A program made the position numbers and the translations under genes. Under the pieces are notes generated by a model. The model did not search any database. It was not told the DNA's origin and saw only the letters and a program-made list of their open reading frames with translations. Source: Ruegeria intermedia (GTDB taxonomy: Bacteria > Pseudomonadota > Alphaproteobacteria > Rhodobacterales > Rhodobacteraceae). From it: a DNA stretch of 64,000 bases. Location: positions 1 to 64,000 of the forward strand of contig NZ_FQVK01000002.1 in NCBI RefSeq assembly GCF_900129345.1, given 5' to 3'. Positions within the stretch are counted from its first letter, which is position 1. Every line of letters begins with the position of its first letter. Positions 58,083 through 64,000 of this stretch are shown here, one piece after another.

Positions 58083-58240
58083 TGATCGTGATTCCTCCTA
58101 ACCAGATGGTCCGGTTCTAAACGGCAATGTGGGGCCGGGTCGGTCGGATTTCGACACCCGGGGCATTTCCAGCGACCTTTTCGCCCTCTTGGGATACAGC
58201 GCCTCGGGTCGTCTCTCCAGTGCCGCGGGCCATCAAAATC
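58083..58240 (-). promoter_or_regulatory. Structured 5' leader of the one-carbon operon, riboswitch candidate of unknown class
   Basis: On the minus strand the 160 bases before the first gene show nested pairing: GGCA/UGCC closing an element with CGACC/GGUCG inside and CCC-AAGA-GGG within it; then CCGGGU/ACCCGG enclosing GUCG-AAAUC-CGAC; then AACC/GGUU next to the ribosome binding site AGGAGG. I compared it from memory with SAM-II, SAH, SAM/SAH, cobalamin, THF and glycine aptamers and found no full match. Confidence 0.45.
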
Positions 58241-58321
58241 CTCATGACCTTAATGAGCGTCTTGCACGTCGGACGCCCGCAACCTAATGTCGGGGTAACT
58301 CGAAAATCGGAGGGCGTGACG

Positions 58322-59434
58322 ATGGCGCCCAAGCGTCCCAAAGGTGCGGGCGCGTTCCCGAAAGTGGTCGAAAGCCCCGCGCCGGCAAGACCCGATCCAG
58401 ATGCGCTGTATGCGGCGCTGGATCTGGGAACAAATAGCTGCCGCATGTTGATCGCCCAGCCCAAGGGCAGCGGGTTCCATGTGGTGGACAGCTTCTCGAA
58501 GTCCGTGCAACTGGGCTCGGGGCTTGAACGGACCGGACGTCTGTCGCGGTCCTCGATGGCGCGCACCATTCAAGCCTTGCGCATCTGCCAGCAGAAGCTG
58601 AAGCGCAACAAGGTGAAGCGCATGCGGCTGGTGGCGACCGAAGCCTGCCGCCGCGCCCGGAACGCGCGCGACTTCATCCGGCAGGTGAAACGCGAAACCG
58701 GCCTGACCCTGGAGATCATCCAACCCGAGGAAGAGGCGCGCCTGGCCGTGATTTCCTGCGCGCCGCTGGTCAGCACCAAGACCGAACAGCTGCTGGTGGT
58801 CGATATCGGCGGCGGCTCGACCGAGCTGGTCTGGATCGACCTGTCCTCGGTGCCGCGGCGCGACCGGCCATCGGCGATCATGCGGCTGCACAACGGGTTC
58901 CACACCGCCGACAGCCCCTTTCCGGCGGCCAAGGTGGTGGACTGGATCAGCGTGCCGCTGGGCGTGGCCACGCTGCGCGACCAGTTCCACGATGTCGAGG
59001 ACGACGCCGCCCGGTTCGCGCTGATGAGCTGGTTCTTCGAAGAAAATCTGGCCGATTTCGCCCCCTACAAGGATGAACAGGCCCGCGAGGGGTTCCAGAT
59101 CGTCGGCACCAGCGGCACGGTCACGACGGTCGCGGCCTCGCATCTGGGGTTGAAGCGGTACGACCGCACCAAGGTGGACGGGCTGCGCATGACCAGCGAT
59201 CAGATTGACAAGGTCATACGCGGCTATCTAGAACTCGGCCCTCAGGGTCGGCGCCGTGATCCGCGCATCGGCGAGGACCGGCAGGCCCTGATCATGTCCG
59301 GCTCGGCCATTCTGCAGGCGCTGCTGCGCTGCTGGCCCACCGACCGCCTTTCGGTTGCGGATCGGGGGCTGCGCGAGGGTCTGCTCTATGCCCAGATGAG
59401 CGCGGACGGGGTATTGGAAGACGGACCGTTCTGA
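58322..59434 (+). CDS. ppx: Ppx/GppA family exopolyphosphatase
   Basis: A 370-residue phosphatase that hydrolyses polyphosphate or pppGpp. The ASKHA-type motifs are [17 protein letters not shown] and [15 protein letters not shown], followed by [11 protein letters not shown] and [19 protein letters not shown] 58322 has GGAGGG upstream; longer readings lack support. Its stop overlaps the rlmE start (TGATG), and this pairing of ppx with rlmE is common in Rhodobacterales. Confidence 0.93.
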   Translation: MAPKRPKGAGAFPKVVESPAPARPDPDALYAALDLGTNSCRMLIAQPKGSGFHVVDSFSKSVQLGSGLERTGRLSRSSMARTIQALRICQQKLKRNKVKRMRLVATEACRRARNARDFIRQVKRETGLTLEIIQPEEEARLAVISCAPLVSTKTEQLLVVDIGGGSTELVWIDLSSVPRRDRPSAIMRLHNGFHTADSPFPAAKVVDWISVPLGVATLRDQFHDVEDDAARFALMSWFFEENLADFAPYKDEQAREGFQIVGTSGTVTTVAASHLGLKRYDRTKVDGLRMTSDQIDKVIRGYLELGPQGRRRDPRIGEDRQALIMSGSAILQALLRCWPTDRLSVADRGLREGLLYAQMSADGVLEDGPF

Positions 59435-60150
59435 TGGCGAAGACACCAACCGGCAAAAACACCTCGGGGCGCGGACAGCGTGACCTGAAGGTCAAGGTCA
59501 AGACCGCGCGCGGGCGCAAGCTCAGCTCGACCCGCTGGTTGCAGCGGCAGCTGAACGACCCCTACGTGAAACGGGCGCAGGCCGAGGGGTATCGCGGGCG
59601 CGCGGCCTACAAGATCATGGAACTGGACGACAAGTACCGCTTCCTGGTGCCAGGTGCGCGGGTCGTCGATCTGGGCTGTGCGCCGGGGGGCTGGTGCCAG
59701 GTCGCGGTCAAACGCGTGAACGCGCTGGGAGAGAAATCCGGCAAGCGGATCGGCACCGTTCTGGGCATCGACCTGCAAGAGGTCGAACCCATCGCCGGCG
59801 CCGAAATCCATCAGCTGGACTTCATGGAAGACGACGCCGACGAAAAGGTCAAAGCCTGGCTGGGCGGCAAGGCCGATGTGGTCATGTCGGACATGGCCGC
59901 CGCGTCGTCGGGGCACAAGCAGACCGACCATCTGCGCATCATCGCCCTGTGTGAAACCGCCGCCTATTTCGCTTTTGATGTTCTGGAACAGGGCGGCACC
60001 TTCGTCGCCAAGGTTCTGGCAGGCGGGGCCGAGGGCGACCTGCAGAAACTGCTGAAACAGAAATTCGAAAAGGTTGCGAACGTCAAACCGCCGGCGTCCC
60101 GGTCGGACAGCTCCGAGAAATTCGTGGTTGCCACCGGGTTCCGGGGCTGA
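59434..60150 (+). CDS. rlmE: 23S rRNA 2'-O-methyltransferase RlmE (FtsJ)
   Basis: A 238-residue methyltransferase acting on U2552 of 23S rRNA. Sequence marks include [15 protein letters not shown] (with the catalytic Lys), [42 protein letters not shown] with the catalytic Asp, and FVAKVLAGG with the second Lys. A basic N-terminal extension of about 30 residues is usual in alphaproteobacteria. Coupled to ppx. Confidence 0.95.
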   Translation: MAKTPTGKNTSGRGQRDLKVKVKTARGRKLSSTRWLQRQLNDPYVKRAQAEGYRGRAAYKIMELDDKYRFLVPGARVVDLGCAPGGWCQVAVKRVNALGEKSGKRIGTVLGIDLQEVEPIAGAEIHQLDFMEDDADEKVKAWLGGKADVVMSDMAAASSGHKQTDHLRIIALCETAAYFAFDVLEQGGTFVAKVLAGGAEGDLQKLLKQKFEKVANVKPPASRSDSSEKFVVATGFRG

Positions 60151-60152
60151 AC

Positions 60153-60311
60153 CTACGCGTCTTCCTCGGGGTTTCCGCCTGCGAACTTCTGTTCCCGCAG
60201 GGATGCGTTGGCCAATCCCAGCAGCATCAGTGCGTCGCCACGCCCGAGATAGACGACGGGGCGGCTGCGCAGGGACTCGATCCGTTGAACCAGCGCAGGG
60301 TCGCGTGGCAT
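60153..60311 (-). CDS. Small hypothetical protein
   Basis: A possible 52-residue protein, MPRDPALVQRIESLRSRP onwards, with one short hydrophobic stretch (GDALMLLGLANA) and an acidic end. The base composition in this frame is protein-like from 60311 onward and not before, so the start is set there, but the ribosome binding site is weak. It converges on rlmE with two bases between stops. May not be a gene. Confidence 0.4.
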   Translation of the reverse strand: MPRDPALVQRIESLRSRPVVYLGRGDALMLLGLANASLREQKFAGGNPEEDA

Positions 60312-60453
60312 CGCGGCTTTTTCGGACCGCGTGGGCGGGAATGTCGAATGCAGCATGCTACACCCATCACCAAACGGGCCTTCTGCCCTCGGAAAAGGGA
60401 TAGGTCGGAAATCCGCCGTCAAGATGGCAGAATCGGGGAAGTTCGGTGCCGGT

Positions 60454-62373
60454 TCAGCGGCCCAGTTGATCGGCCAGCGCCCCAAGCGCCGCGCTGTCGG
60501 GCAGAACCTTCAGCCCCTCACGCAGGACGGCGCGCGCGGCCTCGACGCCGCGATTGATCTGCGCCAGTTGGACCAGCATCGGCCAGGCCTCTTCGCGCTG
60601 GGGGTCCAGGGTCACCACCCGGCGAAAGGCCCGTTCGGCCGCCGGCGCGTTGCGCAGCGTCAGCGCCATGCCCCCCAGGACCAGATGGGTTTCTGGGAAA
60701 TCCAGCCGGTTCGACAATGTGCGCTGCCAATCGGCCATGGCCTCGCGCGCGTTGCTGCGTTGCAACGGGGTCAGCGTCTGGCCGGGAACGGTCAGGAATT
60801 CCTTGGCGGCCGACAGCCGGACGGACCGAGCGGGGTCCGACAGCAACGGGGCCAGCCGGTCGATCCGGTCCGGCAGGTCGGCGGACCGTTGCAGCGGAAC
60901 AACATTGGCCCGCACCAGCGGGTCGGCATCCGCCAGCAGACCGGCGGTGGCCGCCGCCAGTTCCGCCGACCCGTGCGGTTGCAGCAGATAGGCCGCGGTG
61001 GCCCGCACGATGCCGGGCTGATCCGCGTCCAGCGCGATCGCCGTCAGGGCGCCAGGGTCCGCGCCCTGACCGGAAAAGACCGGCGCAAAGACCGTGCCGA
61101 AATGCGGCCGGCGGTGGGCCGGGTCCGGGTGCCACGCGTCGATCGCGGCCGCGGCCCAGGGCTGATCCCGATCGCTGTGGCAATCGGTACAGGCATCCGC
61201 GCCCAGGCCCAGATCAGGGCGCGGCACACGGAAACTGTGGTCACGCCGGCCATCGACGCCCATGTAGACCCGTTCGATCATGTGGCAGCTTTTGCATTGC
61301 GCCCCCTCGCCCCCAGGCGTGTGGCGATGGTGCGCGGGACCGTCGTACAGCGCCTTGCGCAGGGTCGGAAAATCGGGATTGCCGGCCGGCGAATGGCACT
61401 GCGTGCAGACGGCGTTGCCCTCGGCCTTCAAGGTTGCGCCATGCGCCTCGTGGCAATTCAGACAACCGACGCCCTTCGCGTACATTTTGGATTGCAGAAA
61501 CGAGCCGTAGACATAGACCTCGTCCATGATCTGGCCATCGGGCTGGTACAGTCCGGGCCGAAGAATGGCCAGATTGTAGGCATCGTGAAACGGGGTTCCC
61601 GGCAGTGGATTTCCATCCGCGAACGCCTCGCGGCGGGAATGGCAGCCAGCGCATTGCTGAATTTCGGACTCGGTATCGCCCCTGCCCCATTGCATCGAAA
61701 ACCCGAACGCGCCCAACCCGGCAGGCACGGCCTGTCCACGGGTCCAATCCAGATGGGCCGAGCCCGGACCGTGGCAGGATTCGCACCCCACGCCGATCTC
61801 GGACTGGGTCGAGGCATAGCTTTGCGTCCGCACGTCGTAGTTCTTTTTGAACCCCGTCGCATGACATTCGGCGCAGCGGCCGTTCCAGGTCTTGTAGGGG
61901 CCCGTCCAGTGCAACCCGTCATCCGGGGGCAGGTCCTGATCCGGGTAGAGGTGGAACCAGCGTTTTTCTTCCGTGTCCCAGACCACGTCGAAGCTCTGCA
62001 ATCGGCCGGGTTCGGTCTCGAACAGATATTGCTGCAACGGTTCGATGCCGACGACGGAATGGACCCTGTATGTCCGCATCTGACCGTCCTGTTCGGTTAC
62101 GTCCGCGAGGTAGGCGCCATTCTCCCGTCGGAACTCGACCGCCATGCCGTTCCCCGCAAATGTCGCGCCGCCGAAATCGGCCACCACGTTTTCGGGGGTG
62201 GGCGCGGTCCAGGCCTTGGCGTGATGAGACCCGGCCCAGGCCTGCACCTGTTCGTCATGGCAATCCCGGCAGGCTTCCGAACCTACATAGTCCTGCGCCG
62301 CCGTCGGCCCGGCAAGCAGGATGCAGGCGAAAGAGACGGCGATTACCCATGCGGCGTGCGGCCAAATCGTCAT
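60454..62373 (-). CDS. Eight-haem cytochrome c with C-terminal helical repeats
   Basis: A 639-residue exported protein with a signal peptide (AVSFACILLAGPTAAQ) and eight CxxCH sites, in order CRDCH, CAECH, CESCH, CAGCH, CLNCH, CTQCH, CKSCH and CTDCH, spread over residues 35-420. The first 400 residues resemble the cytochrome c554/NrfA-like multihaem fold. The last 220 residues have no haem and look like HEAT/TPR helices (LAAATAGLLADADPLVRANVV, ERAFRRVVTLDPQREEAWPML). The redox partner is unknown. It overlaps the BrkB gene upstream (ATGA). Confidence 0.9.
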   Translation of the reverse strand: MTIWPHAAWVIAVSFACILLAGPTAAQDYVGSEACRDCHDEQVQAWAGSHHAKAWTAPTPENVVADFGGATFAGNGMAVEFRRENGAYLADVTEQDGQMRTYRVHSVVGIEPLQQYLFETEPGRLQSFDVVWDTEEKRWFHLYPDQDLPPDDGLHWTGPYKTWNGRCAECHATGFKKNYDVRTQSYASTQSEIGVGCESCHGPGSAHLDWTRGQAVPAGLGAFGFSMQWGRGDTESEIQQCAGCHSRREAFADGNPLPGTPFHDAYNLAILRPGLYQPDGQIMDEVYVYGSFLQSKMYAKGVGCLNCHEAHGATLKAEGNAVCTQCHSPAGNPDFPTLRKALYDGPAHHRHTPGGEGAQCKSCHMIERVYMGVDGRRDHSFRVPRPDLGLGADACTDCHSDRDQPWAAAAIDAWHPDPAHRRPHFGTVFAPVFSGQGADPGALTAIALDADQPGIVRATAAYLLQPHGSAELAAATAGLLADADPLVRANVVPLQRSADLPDRIDRLAPLLSDPARSVRLSAAKEFLTVPGQTLTPLQRSNAREAMADWQRTLSNRLDFPETHLVLGGMALTLRNAPAAERAFRRVVTLDPQREEAWPMLVQLAQINRGVEAARAVLREGLKVLPDSAALGALADQLGR

Positions 62374-63236
62374 GTGGGTCCACCCTCGTCCTGAGCGTCG
62401 ATATCCATCAGCGCGCCGTTGAATTCAGCACCAAAGATCATGATGGCCGCGCTCAGATACAGAAAGATCAATGCAGCCATGGCGCCGGCCAGCCCCGCAT
62501 AGGTGGCGCTGTAGCGCGCGAACTGACCGATATAGAGCGAAAACGCCAGCCCGCCGGCCAGCCACAAACCCAGCGTCAACAGCACGCCGGGAAGGATCTG
62601 GCGCAGCGAATGCCGGCCGACCGGCAGAACCAGGTGGGCCAGCAGCACCGTCAGTGCCGGGACGGCCACGGCGAAGGTCCACCGCAGGCGTTCGACGGAC
62701 AACCAGTCGGCGACATTCACCGACGTCTTCTCGGACATCAGTTGGGAATAGATCGGCAACAGCAGTTCCACCGCCGCAACGATCAGAATCGCGGCGCCGC
62801 CCAGAATGACCAGCCCCAGGCAGAACAGGCGCGTTTTCCAGAACGGCCAGCCGTCGGTGTCGTGATAGGCCTGATTGATGGCCGCCCGAACGGCCACGAC
62901 TCCGTTCGACGCGAAATAGACGGCAAGCACCGCGCCCAGGGTGATCGTTCCCGACCCTGCCCCGTTCAGAACCGCGCGCAGTTCGGTCACGATCGGCTCG
63001 GCCACGTCCTTGGGCCAGACGCCGAAAATCAGGCCGATCATCTCGTCGGTGACATAGTCCTGCGACAGCAGGCCGGCCAGGGACACGGTGAACAGGGCAA
63101 AGGGAAACAGCGCCAGCATCAGTGACATGGCGACATGGCTGCTCATGACGAACCCGTTCTTGTCGTCAAAGCGCCGGACGGCCAGCCAAAGCGCCCGGCC
63201 AAACCGGCCCAAAACGGGAATCAGGACTTGTGTCAT
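62370..63236 (-). CDS. YihY/BrkB-family inner-membrane protein
   Basis: A 288-residue integral membrane protein with six segments. The family is recognisable from FVMSSHVAMSLMLALFPFALF, the GAVLAVYFASNGVVAVRAAINQAY segment and AALIFLYLSAAIMIFGAEFNGAL (here split over several residues). The old link to RNase BN is wrong; function is unknown. It is the first gene of a two-gene unit with the multihaem cytochrome. Confidence 0.9.
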   Translation of the reverse strand: MTQVLIPVLGRFGRALWLAVRRFDDKNGFVMSSHVAMSLMLALFPFALFTVSLAGLLSQDYVTDEMIGLIFGVWPKDVAEPIVTELRAVLNGAGSGTITLGAVLAVYFASNGVVAVRAAINQAYHDTDGWPFWKTRLFCLGLVILGGAAILIVAAVELLLPIYSQLMSEKTSVNVADWLSVERLRWTFAVAVPALTVLLAHLVLPVGRHSLRQILPGVLLTLGLWLAGGLAFSLYIGQFARYSATYAGLAGAMAALIFLYLSAAIMIFGAEFNGALMDIDAQDEGGPT

Positions 63237-63406
63237 TTGGAAACCCTAGCCCGCAAACCGCGGCGAAAGAACCGGCCAATGAAGCAAATCCCCGAGATTT
63301 TTCCGAATAACCGTCTGGCCCGATTGCACAAAGCCTGCCGTCCGTGCAGGATCGCCAACGGACAATCCCGTTGCACCCAGCGCGCGCTGGAACAGCCGAG
63401 GCCCGC

Positions 63407-64000
63407 ATGACGAAATCCGCTCCGCCGACCCGAACACCGCTGCGGTTGAGCGTCGTTCGCGACGTCACCATCGTACTGACCCTTGTGGTACTGGGGCTTT
63501 ATGCGGGTGCAAGCTTTCTGGTTCCGCTGACCATGGCGCTGCTGATCAATGTGCTGATCATCGCGCTCAGCGACCGGGTGATCGCCCTGACCCGCGCGCC
63601 GGTCTGGCTGGCCAATCTGGCTGCCGTCACGGTGGTTCTGGCCGGCCTGTTCATGATCACCTATATCCTGGGCAGCCAGGCCACGCAGTTCGCACGGACC
63701 GCGGGCGACTATGAAAGCCAGTTCGACGGCGTGATCAACCGCGTGACCGGCTTGGTCGGAAACGATGTGACCTCCTTTGTCCGCGACAATCTGATCAGCA
63801 TGGACATGGCCTCGGTCGCACGGGTGTTGCTGGGCAGCGCCACCTCGATGCTGAACCAGTTTTTCCTGATCAGCCTGTATGTCGCCTTCCTGATGGCCGA
63901 GCGGCTGGCCTTCCGCAAAAAGCTGAGGATCGCGGCCGGAAACCCCGTCACCGGGGCCGAGCTTTTTTCGGTTCTGGATGCGATAACCTTCAGCCTGCGG
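63407..64000 (+). CDS. AI-2E transporter (PerM/TqsA) family permease, N-terminal part
   Basis: The first 198 codons of a membrane protein continuing beyond the window. It begins MTKSAPPTRTPLRLSVVRD, then two hydrophobic segments (IVLTLVVLGLYAGASFLVP, TMALLINVLIIALSD), a third (LAAVTVVLAGLFMITYILG), a soluble stretch and FLISLYVAFLMAERLAFR, the pattern of the AI-2E family. GAGG precedes the ATG. Members export signals or act as sodium/proton antiporters; not decidable here. Confidence 0.85.
   Translation, partial: MTKSAPPTRTPLRLSVVRDVTIVLTLVVLGLYAGASFLVPLTMALLINVLIIALSDRVIALTRAPVWLANLAAVTVVLAGLFMITYILGSQATQFARTAGDYESQFDGVINRVTGLVGNDVTSFVRDNLISMDMASVARVLLGSATSMLNQFFLISLYVAFLMAERLAFRKKLRIAAGNPVTGAELFSVLDAITFSLR

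Noticed and set aside
58083..58240. Assignment of the leader to a cobalamin, glycine or SAH riboswitch
   Set aside because: Short stretches (GGCACTGG, GGAGAGAC, CCGAGGCGCTG) resemble parts of these aptamers, but the remaining conserved cores are missing.

Overview
The window reads as the chromosome of a marine Roseobacter-group alphaproteobacterium (Rhodobacterales). The evidence is high GC with strongly GC-rich third codon positions, a CckA phosphorelay kinase, a class II DAHP synthase, an IscR without the classical cysteine ligands, a GTTC-N7-GTTC LexA box in front of recA, and a RamA/RACo-type protein together with a free-standing pterin-binding methyltransferase, as in the split methionine synthases known from Roseobacters. 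I see no phage, transposase, CRISPR array or plasmid function.

Layout. 1-5.8 kb: the start of pstB, phoR, a gamma-carbonic anhydrase-like gene, gmk and yicC (minus), a PAS protein (plus) behind a perfect CtrA-type site, and class II DAHP synthase. 6-15 kb: a GlxA-type AraC regulator, a frameshifted sugar-dehydrogenase gene, and a branched-chain-type ABC transporter (binding protein, two ATPases, two permeases) interrupted by a small secreted-protein gene. 15-23 kb: a YjgR ATPase, two tandem small-RNA candidates, an IalB-family protein, and an operon of L,D-transpeptidase, LpxD-like acyltransferase, acyl carrier protein and ketoacyl-ACP synthase. 23-31 kb: tRNA-Arg and the iron-sulfur operon iscR-nifS-sufB-orf-sufC-sufD-yip1-yip1-sufS with two palindromes in its control region. 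31-37 kb: a hydrolase, an EmrE-like exporter, typA, then a lower-GC patch holding a broken secreted repeat gene and a transglutaminase-like cysteine protease. 37-47 kb: alaS, recA, a sulfotransferase-like gene, cckA, an rRNA m5C methyltransferase and guaB. 47-60 kb: the RACo-type activator, a methyltransferase, a frameshifted sensor kinase with its NarL-type regulator, an Asp-rich secreted protein, two periplasmic cytochromes with a LysR regulator, tRNA-Gly, a one-carbon operon (PF13769 protein, metF, pterin-binding methyltransferase) behind a structured leader, ppx and rlmE. 60-64 kb: an eight-haem cytochrome, a BrkB membrane protein and the start of an AI-2E-family permease.

Most genes are housekeeping. 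The parts most worth following up are the tandem small RNAs at 16.86-17.09 kb, the structured leader at 58.08-58.24 kb, the dispersed methionine-synthase parts, the lipid operon at 17.9-22.1 kb, and the decaying secreted gene at 34.9-35.7 kb. Two genes (7.4-8.5 kb and 50.1-51.5 kb) are each broken by one base in a homopolymer; this may be real or a sequencing error.
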